Assembly (NCBI GenBank): GCA_024234935.1
Contig: JACKNI010000001.1
Location: 1,051,054 to 1,115,053, forward strand
Source: Chromatiales bacterium
GTDB taxonomy: Bacteria > Pseudomonadota > Gammaproteobacteria > Steroidobacterales > GCA-2729495
Direction of reading: 5' to 3'
DNA length: 64,000 nt
Part shown: piece by piece, positions 33,561 to 42,782 of the stretch
Position numbering within the stretch: position 1 is the first letter of the stretch
Layout of the letters: the number at the start of each line of letters is the position of its first letter
Notes under the pieces: model-generated
Told to the model about the DNA's origin: nothing
Seen by the model: only the letters and a program-made list of their open reading frames with translations
Databases searched by the model: none
Program-made: the position numbers and the translations under genes

Positions 33561-34766
33561 TCAGGCCGGACCTGCGACAATCTTGCGACTGAGCAGTGTG
33601 CCGATCTCGGCGTCCGTATAGCCCGCCTCCCGCAGCACCTCGCGCGTATGCTGACCGGCACGCGGCACATCACGGTGCACGCCAAAACGCGCCCCGTCCA
33701 TCTCCAGCGGCAATGCCGGCAGCCGGGTCTTCTCGCCAGCCCGCGGACCATCGCTGACCGTGATCGGCACCAGCCCGTCATTGGCAGCCAGATGCGGATC
33801 GTCGAACAGGTCTTCGGGCCGCGCGATCGGTGCAAATGGCAGGCCGGTCTTTTCCAGCTTGTCCATCAACTGCTGCTTGCTGTACTTGCGAAAGGTCGCC
33901 TGGATCTGCGGTACCAGACGATCCTTGTGCTTCACGCGGTCGTTGTTGGTATCGAGACTGCTGTCGGCAGCGAGCTCGTGCAACTCGAAGGCGGTACAGA
34001 AATCCTTCCACTGCTTGTCGCTGACCACGCCGACGAACACCTGCTTGTCATCGCCGGTTTCAAAGACCTGGTAGATCGCCCAGGCCGACACGCGCACCGG
34101 CATCGGCGCCGCCGGCTTGCCGGTCACCGCCATCTGCGCCATGTGCTGGCCGACGAGGAACACCGTGCTCTCATAGAGCGAAGCCACGATGTTCTGGCCC
34201 AGGCCAGTCGTATTGCGCTGATGTAGCGCGGCAATGATGCCCACCGCACCGAACATGCCGCCCTGCACATCGATCACCGAGGTACCGGCACGCAGCGGCT
34301 TGCCCGGCGGGCCGGTCATGTAGGCCAGGCCGCCCATCATCTGCGCGACTTCATCGAGCGCAGTCCGATGCTCATAGGGGCCGGCCAGGAAGCCCTTCTC
34401 CGAACAGTAGATGAGCCGCGGGTGCAGTGCCTTGAGCGTCTCGTAACCGAGACCCAGGCGGTCCATGGTGCCCGGACGGAAGTTTTCGATCAGTACATCG
34501 GCCGTGCTGACCAGGCGCAGCACGGCAGCAAGGCCATCAGGGGACTTCAGGTCAACGCACAGGCTGCGCTTGTTGCGGTTGTACATCGGGAAATAGCCGG
34601 AACCGGAACCCGGCAGGTGGCGGGTGCTGTCGCCATTCACCGGCTCGATCTTGATCACATCGGCGCCCAGGTCGGCGAGGATCAGCCCGGCCGCCGGGCC
34701 CATCACCATGTGCGTGAATTCGATCACCCGCACCCCTGCGAGGGGCAAACCCTGCGAACCTGTCAT
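33561..34766 (-). CDS. CaiB/BaiF family (class III) CoA-transferase
   Basis: 401 residues. The family start LPLAGVRVIEFTHMVMGPAAGLILADLGADVIKIEP, the NRNKRSLCVDLKSPDG segment, and the catalytic aspartate region TGPPGKPLRAGTSVIDVQGGMFG are clear. Class III enzymes move CoA between organic acids (formyl, succinyl or itaconyl type). It is divergent from an HMG-CoA-lyase-like gene, which suggests that an acid is activated here and its acyl-CoA cleaved there. The substrate is not readable. The DMT transporter follows immediately, possibly importing the acid. Confidence 0.92.
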   Translation of the reverse strand: MTGSQGLPLAGVRVIEFTHMVMGPAAGLILADLGADVIKIEPVNGDSTRHLPGSGSGYFPMYNRNKRSLCVDLKSPDGLAAVLRLVSTADVLIENFRPGTMDRLGLGYETLKALHPRLIYCSEKGFLAGPYEHRTALDEVAQMMGGLAYMTGPPGKPLRAGTSVIDVQGGMFGAVGIIAALHQRNTTGLGQNIVASLYESTVFLVGQHMAQMAVTGKPAAPMPVRVSAWAIYQVFETGDDKQVFVGVVSDKQWKDFCTAFELHELAADSSLDTNNDRVKHKDRLVPQIQATFRKYSKQQLMDKLEKTGLPFAPIARPEDLFDDPHLAANDGLVPITVSDGPRAGEKTRLPALPLEMDGARFGVHRDVPRAGQHTREVLREAGYTDAEIGTLLSRKIVAGPA

Positions 34767-34822
34767 CGACTGCGCCTTTTCCGTGTTATGTCTGTTGCCG
34801 GCACCGGTTGGCACCGGCAATC

Positions 34823-34845
34823 GGGTGGTGGATTATCCACCACCC
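34823..34845. promoter_or_regulatory. 23-bp perfect palindrome, candidate operator
   Basis: GGGTGGTGGAT at 34823-34833 and ATCCACCACCC at 34835-34845 are exact inverted repeats around one T. They lie between the divergent CoA-transferase and lyase genes, just before a TAGAAT -10-like box (34856-34861) of the lyase, covering its expected -35 position. A second, imperfect inverted repeat (TTGCCGG...CCGGCAA, 34794-34820) is adjacent. No regulator gene lies next to it. Confidence 0.5.
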
Positions 34846-34889
34846 CGGCCCCATATAGAATAAACACCTGCAGTCACCAGGAATCCAGC

Positions 34890-35858
34890 ATGTCCGGCAC
34901 CAGCGATATCGACGTACTCGTCAGCGAGGTAGGCCCTCGCGACGGCCTGCAGAGCATCAAGTCCATTATGCCCACCCCCGCCAAGAAGGCCTGGATTGCA
35001 GCCGAGGCTGCGGCTGGCGTCCGCGAAATCGAGGTCTGCTCCTTCGTCCCCGCCAGGCTGATGCCGCAGATGGCCGACGCTGCCGAAGTCGTGGCCTATG
35101 CACGCACGATTCCCGGCCTGACGGTGCTGGCGCTGGTCCCCAACTTCAAGGGTGCCGAGAACGCGATCAATGCCGGTGCACACAAGATCGCACTGCCGCT
35201 CTCCGCCAGCGAAACACACAGCAAGGCCAACCTGCGCAGGAGCCATGCCGAGGTCATCGAGGACGTACGCCGGATCGCCGAACTGCTGCGCAGCCTGCCG
35301 GCTGAAAGTCGTCCCGGTTTCGAGGGCAATGTCGCCACTGCCTTCGGTTGCACGCTTGAGGGCGTGGTCCCGGAAACGAAGGTCGTCGAACTGGCCGTGG
35401 CGCTCATGGAGGCCGGCTGCGAAGAGATCGGCCTATCGGACACCACCGGTTACGCAAACCCGAAGCAGTTGCGTCGCCTGATCCGTCTCGTACGCGAGGC
35501 GGTGGGCCACGACAAGCTCTCCAGCGTGCATCTGCACAACACGCGGGGCCTGGGTCTGGCCAATGCACTGGCGGCGCTGGAGGAAGGCATCACGACGCTG
35601 GACAGCTCGCTCGGCGGACTTGGGGGCTGCCCGCACGCGCCAGGCGCCAGCGGCAATATCGTCACCGAGGACCTGGTCTTCATGCTCGATGCAATGGGCC
35701 TGCGTACCGGCATCGACATCCGCAAGTTGCTCGAAGTCCGGCAGATTCTGCGCGAGAGTCTGCCGGACGACGAGCTTTACGGTTTTACCCCGGACGCCGG
35801 ATTGCCGAAGGGCTATGGTCCCGGTGGCTGGGGAATCGGCAAGCAGTTCAGTACTTGA
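34890..35858 (+). CDS. hydroxymethylglutaryl-CoA lyase family protein
   Basis: 322 residues, a DRE-TIM barrel lyase. The motifs are SEVGPRDGLQ, EIEVCSFVP, ETHSKANLRRS, the HLHNTRGLGLAN metal site, and GLGGCPHAPGASGNIVTEDLVFML with the catalytic cysteine. HMG-CoA lyase gives acetyl-CoA and acetoacetate in leucine breakdown; related enzymes split other 3-hydroxy-acyl-CoAs. AGGAA lies seven bases before ATG 34890. Pairing with a class III CoA-transferase suggests a free acid is the pathway entry. Its last 11 bases overlap the convergent porin gene. Confidence 0.92.
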   Translation: MSGTSDIDVLVSEVGPRDGLQSIKSIMPTPAKKAWIAAEAAAGVREIEVCSFVPARLMPQMADAAEVVAYARTIPGLTVLALVPNFKGAENAINAGAHKIALPLSASETHSKANLRRSHAEVIEDVRRIAELLRSLPAESRPGFEGNVATAFGCTLEGVVPETKVVELAVALMEAGCEEIGLSDTTGYANPKQLRRLIRLVREAVGHDKLSSVHLHNTRGLGLANALAALEEGITTLDSSLGGLGGCPHAPGASGNIVTEDLVFMLDAMGLRTGIDIRKLLEVRQILRESLPDDELYGFTPDAGLPKGYGPGGWGIGKQFST

Positions 35859-37095
35859 AGCTCATGTCGAGCTGGAGACGGTCGTAGTCTTTCTCTGTAC
35901 CGCGCTTCCCGCCCGTCTCGTTGATGAAGTAAGTCAGCCCCAGGTTCCATTTGTCGCTGAGCGCATAGACGCCCTGCAGACGATGACCCTTGTTGTCGGT
36001 CTTGCCGCCACCAAAGTCCGAGTCAGCCAGTCCGGCGAACACCGCATCCGGCTCGAGGTCCTGCCAGGTATAGCCTAGCTGCCAGGTCCCCTTGGCCTTC
36101 GCTGCACCGAGCTGTGCGCCGGCTGCCCAGCCCGTATCAAACTCGTCGGCATCGGTGTTTTTCACGTAGTCGGCGAAGACACTGGCCGGCAGACCGGCGA
36201 GCTTGAATCCCAGCTCGGCAAATCCCTCGATCTCCTCGTAGTCATACAGATAGCTGTTGGTGATCGAATCGTAGCTGTTGCCCAGGAAGTTGGTATCCGA
36301 GCCGTAGAACGTTCCCTTGCCCCTGGTATTGAAGTGGTAATACCCTGCGCCAGCGGTAAGTTTCACCTCATCGGCAATCGGGACAGCCGCACCCAGCTGG
36401 CCGCCCCAGGTGAAGGCCTTGTCGTTCTTGCTGTCGCTTTCCAGCCAGAAGCCAATCGCGTTGGCGAAGAACGGGCCACTGACATAGTTGAGTCCGAAAC
36501 CTTCCGGATTCCAGTCACTGTCCCAGAGCAACGCGTGCTGGCCGGGCCGATACAGCGGGTTCTGGAACTTGCCACCGCTGACGGTCAACCCTTCCAGTGC
36601 AGCCCATTTGAAGTAGGCAAGGCTGAGCGCAAAGTTCTTGTTCGAGTTGCCGTCGCCCAGGGTCTGGTTGCCGGAGACCGGGTCATTGTCCTGGCTCGTC
36701 GTGAGGCCCAGACCGATCTCCAGGTTGTCCTGCGGCTTGGCAATCAGCGCCAGGCGCGCACGAATCCGCGCACGATTGCGTTCGTCACTGGCATTCTCGT
36801 CGTCTATGTTCTCGTAGCGCAGACGCAGGTCGCCCTTCAGGCTCAGCTTGTCAGCCCAGCTGGCCGGTGCCGGCGCGCTGGCGGCAGGCCTCGCCGCAAC
36901 CTCCGCGACAGCCTGCTTCTGCTCTTCCACCGCCGTCTGCGTCTGTTGCGCGTTCTTCTCGAGTTCGGCAATGCGCTTCTCCTGCGCCTCCAGGCGCTGG
37001 AGGAGCTGCTGCACGACCTCATCGGAAACCGCAGCGAATGCGGTCGGTGAGTTCATCAGGAGGCCAACGGTCAGGGCCAGCAATACACGTCTCAT
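35848..37095 (-). CDS. putative outer-membrane porin
   Basis: 415 residues. Signal peptide MRRVLLALTVGLLMNSPTAFA, then a coiled-coil stretch (VVQQLLQRLEAQEKRIAELEKNAQQ) as in trimeric porins, an Ala/Pro linker, and a beta-barrel ending in the outer-membrane signature SFKY. It fits the putative porin (Porin_5) group. ATG 37095 has GAGG eight bases upstream. It lies downstream of pstB on the same strand, so a role in phosphate uptake is possible but unproven. The substrate is unknown. Confidence 0.85.
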   Translation of the reverse strand: MRRVLLALTVGLLMNSPTAFAAVSDEVVQQLLQRLEAQEKRIAELEKNAQQTQTAVEEQKQAVAEVAARPAASAPAPASWADKLSLKGDLRLRYENIDDENASDERNRARIRARLALIAKPQDNLEIGLGLTTSQDNDPVSGNQTLGDGNSNKNFALSLAYFKWAALEGLTVSGGKFQNPLYRPGQHALLWDSDWNPEGFGLNYVSGPFFANAIGFWLESDSKNDKAFTWGGQLGAAVPIADEVKLTAGAGYYHFNTRGKGTFYGSDTNFLGNSYDSITNSYLYDYEEIEGFAELGFKLAGLPASVFADYVKNTDADEFDTGWAAGAQLGAAKAKGTWQLGYTWQDLEPDAVFAGLADSDFGGGKTDNKGHRLQGVYALSDKWNLGLTYFINETGGKRGTEKDYDRLQLDMSFKY

Positions 37096-37248
37096 GGGAA
37101 TACCTCGTCTGTTCATAATCCGTTCCACATCGGCGGAAAAGGCGCTCGCCCGATCCACCCGATGCAGGAAGTCTGCCGCGCTTTTGTTGCGGGAATATGA
37201 AACGGGGAGCGGAAATGCGGTCCGGCCACGGTCCGGGTTTGTCGCGTC

Positions 37249-38127
37249 TCAGCCGAAACGGCCAGTCACATAGTCTTCAGTGAGCTTGTGCGACGGATTG
37301 GTGAATATCTTGTCGGTAGGGCCGACTTCCATGATGCGGCCCAGATGAAAATAGGCGGTACGGGTTGAAACGCGCGCCGCCTGCTGCATCGAGTGCGTAA
37401 CGATTGCAATCGCATATTTCTCCGACAGCTCGTCGATCAGGTCTTCGATGCGCGCGGTCGCGATCGGATCGAGGGCAGAACAGGGCTCGTCCATCAGGAT
37501 GACCTCGGGATTGACGGCGATGGTGCGTGCGATACACAGCCGCTGCTGCTGCCCACCCGACAGACCGGTACCCGGATCGTCGAGCCTGTCCTTTACCTCA
37601 TCGACGAGTCCCGCGCGTTCGAGACTGCCATAGACGATGTCGTCGAGTTCCGCGCGATTTGCAGCAAGACCGTGGATACGCGCGCCATAGGCAACATTCT
37701 CGTAAATCGACTTCGGAAAGGGATTCGGCTTCTGGAAAACCATGCCGACACGCGCGCGAAGCATCACCACGTCGGTACCCTTGGCATACATGTCCTGGCC
37801 GTCGAGCCGGAAGTCACCGCTGACACGGGCTGACTCGATGGTGTCATTCATCCGGTTCAGGCAACGGAGAAAGGTGGATTTCCCGCAACCGGAAGGACCG
37901 ATCAGCGCGATGACCTCGTTGCGCCCGATATCAAGACTCACATTGATCAGCGCATGCGTATCGCCGTAGTAGACGTTTCCGCCACGGACGCAGATCACCG
38001 CGTTCCGCGCGGTGACGTCGCCCACTGTATCGGGAGCGATGCGTTCGGCCTCGACAGGCTGCACCACTGCAGGTGCCGTGTCCGCCGGCGGCACAATGAC
38101 ATCCTCGGGTTTGTCCATTGCGAGCAT
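37249..38127 (-). CDS. pstB: phosphate ABC transporter ATP-binding protein
   Basis: 292 residues, an ABC ATPase with Walker A GPSGCGKST, the Q-loop VFQKPNPFPKSIYENVAYG (diagnostic of PstB), signature LSGGQQQRLCIAR, and Walker B VILMDEPCSALDPIA. It drives high-affinity phosphate import through PstCA. An N-terminal extension of about 35 residues rich in Pro/Ala/Val (VIVPPADTAPAVVQPVEAE) is longer than usual. ATG 38127 is used; a second ATG lies at 38118. It is the last gene of the pho/pst cluster. Confidence 0.97.
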   Translation of the reverse strand: MLAMDKPEDVIVPPADTAPAVVQPVEAERIAPDTVGDVTARNAVICVRGGNVYYGDTHALINVSLDIGRNEVIALIGPSGCGKSTFLRCLNRMNDTIESARVSGDFRLDGQDMYAKGTDVVMLRARVGMVFQKPNPFPKSIYENVAYGARIHGLAANRAELDDIVYGSLERAGLVDEVKDRLDDPGTGLSGGQQQRLCIARTIAVNPEVILMDEPCSALDPIATARIEDLIDELSEKYAIAIVTHSMQQAARVSTRTAYFHLGRIMEVGPTDKIFTNPSHKLTEDYVTGRFG

Positions 38128-38152
38128 TATCTGCAATCTTCCCTGTGTGAAG

Positions 38153-39478
38153 CTACCAGCGCCGCTCGAACCGGCTGCGCAGCCATACCGCGGTGGCATT
38201 CATCACCAGCAGAAACGCGAGCAGCACCATGATCGCAGCCGAAGTCCGTTCCACGAAGGCGCGCTCCGGACTGTCCGCCCATAAATAGATCTGCACCGGC
38301 AGCGCCGTCGACGGACTCATCGGCCCGCTCGGTACATCGACGATGAAGGCAACCATGCCGATCATGAGCAGCGGCGCCGACTCGCCCAGCGCGCGCGCCA
38401 TGCCGATGATTGCGCCCGTGAGCATGCCCGGCATTGCCAGCGGCAGCACATGGTGGAACACCATCTGCATCTGTGATGCGCCGATCCCGAGCGCAGCCTC
38501 GCGCACCGAGGGCGGCACCGCCTTGATGGCCGCCCTTGAGGCGATGATCACCACCGGCAACGTCATCAAGGTCAGCACGAGACCGCCGACCAGCGGCGCC
38601 GACCGTGGCAGCCCGAAAAAATTGATGAAAACCGCAAGACCCAGCAGCCCGAACACGATCGAGGGTACGGCGGCCAGGTTATTGATATTGACCTCGACCA
38701 CATCCACCCACCAGCTGCGCGAGGCGAATTCTTCCAGGTAAATGGCGGCGGCAACGCCGAGCGGAAAGGACAGCAGCAGCGTCACGAGCAGCATGAAGAA
38801 CGAGCCCTTGGTGGCTCCCCAGATTCCCGCCAGCTCCGGCTCACGCGAATCGCCGGAAGTGAAGAAGGCCCTGTTGAAGCGCAATTCGATCCGGTCACCG
38901 GCCCGAAGCCGTTCGAGCCAGACAAGCTGCTGCTCCGAGAGCCGGCCTGAACCGTCGTCAGCGCCTTTTCCGGACGCCTGTGCCTTCAGCCACAGGTCCA
39001 CCTCACTGTTCAGCGGCAGCCACAGCGACCTCGTCTGACCGAGGATCTGCGGATCAGCCATGACGGCATCGCGCAGGCTGAAGATGGCACCCGCACTTAC
39101 CAGCTGGTTCAGCTCGCGCTTTTCGCTACGGCTGGCAGCTTCCGGTACCAGTTCCCGCAATGCGGATTTGACCAGCAGCGAGTAGTCGGCCACCGAGAGC
39201 GCATCGGGATCCCGTGCACCGTCCGGATCGATCACATCGGCATCAAAATGAATATCGAGCTGTAAGAAACTCTGCCGGAATGCGCTGTAACCGTTGCCGA
39301 TGATCGTGCCGAACAGGAGCAGCAGAAAAACCACGCCCAGACAGACGGAGAACAGTCCGTAGAAGCGAAACATCCGCTCTCTGCGATAGCGGCGCCGCAG
39401 ACTCGCATCGACGCGCCGTCGCGTCTCCTCCGGACTCAGCTGGCGGCTGCCACGGTCGTCGCCATCGGCCACCATCAT
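38153..39478 (-). CDS. pstA: phosphate ABC transporter permease PstA
   Basis: 441 residues. An N-terminal DUF3333-type extension (one helix FRFYGLFSVCLGVVFLLLLFGTII plus a periplasmic domain of about 150 residues) precedes the permease core with the EAA-type loop REAALGIGASQMQMVFHHVLPLAMPG. It pairs with PstC to form the channel. Its start overlaps the pstC stop (ATGA). The extension is the long form known from many alpha- and gammaproteobacteria. Confidence 0.95.
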   Translation of the reverse strand: MMVADGDDRGSRQLSPEETRRRVDASLRRRYRRERMFRFYGLFSVCLGVVFLLLLFGTIIGNGYSAFRQSFLQLDIHFDADVIDPDGARDPDALSVADYSLLVKSALRELVPEAASRSEKRELNQLVSAGAIFSLRDAVMADPQILGQTRSLWLPLNSEVDLWLKAQASGKGADDGSGRLSEQQLVWLERLRAGDRIELRFNRAFFTSGDSREPELAGIWGATKGSFFMLLVTLLLSFPLGVAAAIYLEEFASRSWWVDVVEVNINNLAAVPSIVFGLLGLAVFINFFGLPRSAPLVGGLVLTLMTLPVVIIASRAAIKAVPPSVREAALGIGASQMQMVFHHVLPLAMPGMLTGAIIGMARALGESAPLLMIGMVAFIVDVPSGPMSPSTALPVQIYLWADSPERAFVERTSAAIMVLLAFLLVMNATAVWLRSRFERRW

Positions 39479-40863
39479 TCGTACTGCTCCCGGTAACGAC
39501 GCACCACCTGCAGGGCGATGATGTTGAGGATCAGGGTGACGATGAACAGCATCAGGCCCAGTGCAAAGGCCGCCAGTGTCTTGGGGCTGTCGAACTCCTG
39601 GTCGCCGACCAGCAGCGTCACGATCTGCACGGTGACCGTCGTTACCGACTGCAGCGGATTGAAACTCAGGTTTGCCGACAGTCCTGCCGCCATCACCACG
39701 ATCATGGTCTCGCCGATCGCGCGCGACGCAGCCAGCAGCACGCCACCAACGATACCCGGCAGCGCGGCGGGTACCACCACCCGCTTTATCGTTTCCGAGC
39801 GCGTGGCGCCGAGCGCAAAGGAGCCGTCACGCATCGCCTGCGGTACGGCGTTGATCGCATCATCGGACAGCGAGGAGACGAAAGGGATGATCATGATACC
39901 CATCACCAGGCCCGCACCCAGCGCGGCTTCCGAGGCGACTTCCAGCCCCAGTTGCTGACCCGCGAGACGAATCATGGGCGCGACCGTCAGCGCGGCAAAG
40001 TATCCATAGACCACGGTAGGTATGCCGGCGAGCACCTCGAGCACAGGCTTGACGATCCGGCGCAGGCCCGGGCGCGCGTACTCGGAGAGGTAGATCGCAA
40101 TCATCATGCCGATGGGCACAGCCACCAGCAGCGCAATACCCGAGATCAGCAAGGTACCGACAAACAATGGTACCGCACCAAAAGCACCCGACGAGCCGAC
40201 CTGACCCGCCCGGATCGCGGTCTGCGGGCTCCAGCTGAGACCAAACAGGAACTCGCTCAACGGTACCTGACGAAAAAACCGCACTGCCTCGAAGCTGACC
40301 GACAGCAGAATGCCGATCGTGGTCGCGATGGCGAGCAGCGAAGCAAGGACCAGTACAACCTTGACTGCCCCCTCAACACGGTTTCGCGCCCGGAACTGCG
40401 GACGAAGCTGAAACCAGGCCAGCGCAAACCCGCTGAACGACAGCGCGACGACCAGTCCCGCCAGGATTTTCCGCGACGACTCGCGGAGGCTGTTGTAGAG
40501 GTCCGCAGCAACGGCAAATTCCGCACGGCGGCTCTCGTCGAACATCTGTCCGGTGGCGAGGTTGCGGATGTCGTTCAGCGTCAGGCCCAGCTCTGCTTCC
40601 GGCTGGTTGCGCAGCGCCTCGGGCAACGATTGAACCACCCGTGCAGTGATGAGGGAATCGCTGAAAGCCGCCCACATCAGCAGCAGCGCGATCCCCGGAA
40701 GCACGGCGCCGAGTGCCGCATAGTAGCCGTAGTACCTGGGCAAGGAATGCAGACTGCGTATGCCGCCGGCCGGCCGGGCCAGCGACAGCGCCCGCTGCCG
40801 CCCGAGAAAGAAGGCAGCGAGCACCATCGCGGCAAGAATCAGCAGCAGCGTTGGCAGACGCAC
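39475..40863 (-). CDS. pstC: phosphate ABC transporter permease PstC
   Basis: 462 residues with a long N-terminal region (two helices and a periplasmic part) before the permease core. The EAA loop is MRDGSFALGATRSETIKRVVVPAALPGIVGG. The start is GTG at 40863, six bases after the pstS stop, with AGG inside the end of pstS. It overlaps pstA at its 3' end. Confidence 0.94.
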   Translation of the reverse strand: MRLPTLLLILAAMVLAAFFLGRQRALSLARPAGGIRSLHSLPRYYGYYAALGAVLPGIALLLMWAAFSDSLITARVVQSLPEALRNQPEAELGLTLNDIRNLATGQMFDESRRAEFAVAADLYNSLRESSRKILAGLVVALSFSGFALAWFQLRPQFRARNRVEGAVKVVLVLASLLAIATTIGILLSVSFEAVRFFRQVPLSEFLFGLSWSPQTAIRAGQVGSSGAFGAVPLFVGTLLISGIALLVAVPIGMMIAIYLSEYARPGLRRIVKPVLEVLAGIPTVVYGYFAALTVAPMIRLAGQQLGLEVASEAALGAGLVMGIMIIPFVSSLSDDAINAVPQAMRDGSFALGATRSETIKRVVVPAALPGIVGGVLLAASRAIGETMIVVMAAGLSANLSFNPLQSVTTVTVQIVTLLVGDQEFDSPKTLAAFALGLMLFIVTLILNIIALQVVRRYREQYE

Positions 40864-40869
40864 CGCAAA

Positions 40870-41934
40870 CTACCTGGGCAACGGCATGGCAACCAGCTTG
40901 CTGACCTGCCCGACAACCGACTTGTATTCTGCGGGCGACAGCGGCACGAGGCCGCGATCGGCGAGATAGCCCTCCTCGCCCATCGCTTTCAGGCTGGTAA
41001 ATTCCCTCAGGTACTCAGCGATGCCAGGTATCGAACCGATGTGTGCCTTCTTGACGTAAAAGAACAGTGGCCGCGATACAGGATAGGTGCCGCTTGCGAT
41101 GTTCTCGAAGGTCGGCGCCACACCATCAACCAGGGAGCCCTTCACCGAGTCGGAATTCTGCTCGAGAAAGCTGTAACCGAAAATTCCAACCGCATTCCTG
41201 TTCGCCTTCAGCTTCTGCACGATCAGGTTGTCGTTCTCACCGGCCTCGATGAAACGGCCATCCTCACGCATGGTGTGGCAGATCTGCTTGAAGCGGTTCT
41301 CGTCCTGCTCCTTGATGGCCTTGATCCACGGGAAGGACTTGCAACCACCTTCCATGGCCAGTTCCACGAAGGCATCACGCGTACCGGAGGTCGGTGGCGG
41401 ACCAAGAACCTCGATGACCTCGGCCGGAAGCTGCGGGTTAAGGTCCTTCCACGTCTTGTAGGGGTTCGCAACGAGCGTCTGCTTGCCCTTGGGGTCTGGA
41501 ACCTGTTTGGCGAGGGCGAGCCAGATATCGCGCATGGTGAGATTCAGGCCGGGTGCGGCCACCGACTCGGCGAGCACGATGCCGTCATAACCGATCTTGA
41601 CCTCGATCACGTCCTTCACGCCATGGGCGACGCAATCCTTCAGTTCGGCCGGCTTGATGGCTCGCGAACTGTTGGCGATATCCGGATACTGCACGCCGAC
41701 ACCGCCGCAGAACAGCTTGATACCGCCGCCGGAACCGGTGGACTCGACCTTGGGGGTCTTGTACTTGCCGGTACCACCGAAGCGCTCGGCAACGACCGTC
41801 GCGAACGGATAAACGGTGGACGAGCCGACGATGCTGATATAGCTGCGCGCCGCCTGCGACCAGGCCACCCCTGGTGCCGTTGCGGTTATTGCCCCGCTGA
41901 CCAGCAGAGTCAGGGCTTTGAGTGATCGTTTCAT
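40870..41934 (-). CDS. pstS: phosphate ABC transporter substrate-binding protein
   Basis: 354 residues. Signal peptide MKRSLKALTLLVSGAITATAPGVAWS, then the phosphate-binding fold with IVGSSTVYPFATVVAERF, the ESTGSGGGIKLFCGG loop and PPTSGTRDAFVELAM. It belongs to the PstS group that keeps extra cysteines. GGAGG lies five to six bases before ATG 41934, a strong site consistent with high expression. It sits between phoU and pstC. Confidence 0.95.
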   Translation of the reverse strand: MKRSLKALTLLVSGAITATAPGVAWSQAARSYISIVGSSTVYPFATVVAERFGGTGKYKTPKVESTGSGGGIKLFCGGVGVQYPDIANSSRAIKPAELKDCVAHGVKDVIEVKIGYDGIVLAESVAAPGLNLTMRDIWLALAKQVPDPKGKQTLVANPYKTWKDLNPQLPAEVIEVLGPPPTSGTRDAFVELAMEGGCKSFPWIKAIKEQDENRFKQICHTMREDGRFIEAGENDNLIVQKLKANRNAVGIFGYSFLEQNSDSVKGSLVDGVAPTFENIASGTYPVSRPLFFYVKKAHIGSIPGIAEYLREFTSLKAMGEEGYLADRGLVPLSPAEYKSVVGQVSKLVAMPLPR

Positions 41935-42003
41935 GCGGACCTCCGGGGTCATTGCGAACTCTTGACCTGATGGAGTCTATGCAGCAATTGTTGCGGCTTT
42001 ATT

Positions 42004-42744
42004 TCAGGTGCCAGCCGTACGGTCGGCCCTGGCTGCATCCAGCTCCTGGCGCACCACTTCACGCTCCGTATGACGGATATCCCGGCCGTGCACCAGGTAA
42101 ACCACATACTCGCCGATATTCTTGGCGTGATCGCCGATACGCTCAAGGGCACGGGCTGCCCAGGTCACATCCATGAACCTCCGGATGGTTCTCGGGTCTT
42201 CCATCATCAGGGCGATGCACTGCCGGGTGATCTGGTCGTACTCCTCGTCGACCAGCTTGTCTTCTTCGATGACCGCCAGCGCATCGTCGACATCCATGCG
42301 CGAGAACGCATCCAGGGCGTCGTGGAGCATGGTCTGTACGTGTTCGCCAAGCGCCTTCAGCTCGCTGTACGGGGCATAGAGTTCACGATCCGCAGCCAGA
42401 TGCGAGGCCAGGTAGCCGATCTTCGAGGCCTCATCGCCGACGCGCTCCAGATCGGTGATGATCTTGATCACCGTGACGATCAGCCGCAGATCCGCAGCCG
42501 CCGGCATGCGCGTTGCCAGCAACTTGCTGCACTCTTCGTCGATGGACACTTCGAGCCGGTTGATCTTGAAGTCGTCACCGGAAACCCGCAGGCCCATCTC
42601 GCTGTCGCCGGAGGTGATCGCCTCCACGGCAGTATCCAGATGCTGCTCGACCAGCCCGCCCATGCGCAGCACCTCGCTGCGCAGATGCTCCAGTTCCGCA
42701 TTGAAACGACGTGAAATATGATGACTGAAACTTTCGGATTCCAT
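42004..42744 (-). CDS. phoU: phosphate signalling complex protein PhoU
   Basis: 246 residues forming two three-helix bundles, each with the metal-binding E/DXXXD-type pattern (DLERVGDEASKIG and RALERIGDHAKNIGEYVVYLVHG). PhoU links the Pst transporter to PhoR and shuts off the regulon when phosphate is plentiful. AGGAG lies eight bases before ATG 42744. It is located between phoR and pstS rather than after pstB. Confidence 0.97.
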   Translation of the reverse strand: MESESFSHHISRRFNAELEHLRSEVLRMGGLVEQHLDTAVEAITSGDSEMGLRVSGDDFKINRLEVSIDEECSKLLATRMPAAADLRLIVTVIKIITDLERVGDEASKIGYLASHLAADRELYAPYSELKALGEHVQTMLHDALDAFSRMDVDDALAVIEEDKLVDEEYDQITRQCIALMMEDPRTIRRFMDVTWAARALERIGDHAKNIGEYVVYLVHGRDIRHTEREVVRQELDAARADRTAGT

Positions 42745-42782
42745 GGCTTTGCTCCTGCGCGTGGGCGCGGCTGCTGAGACTA

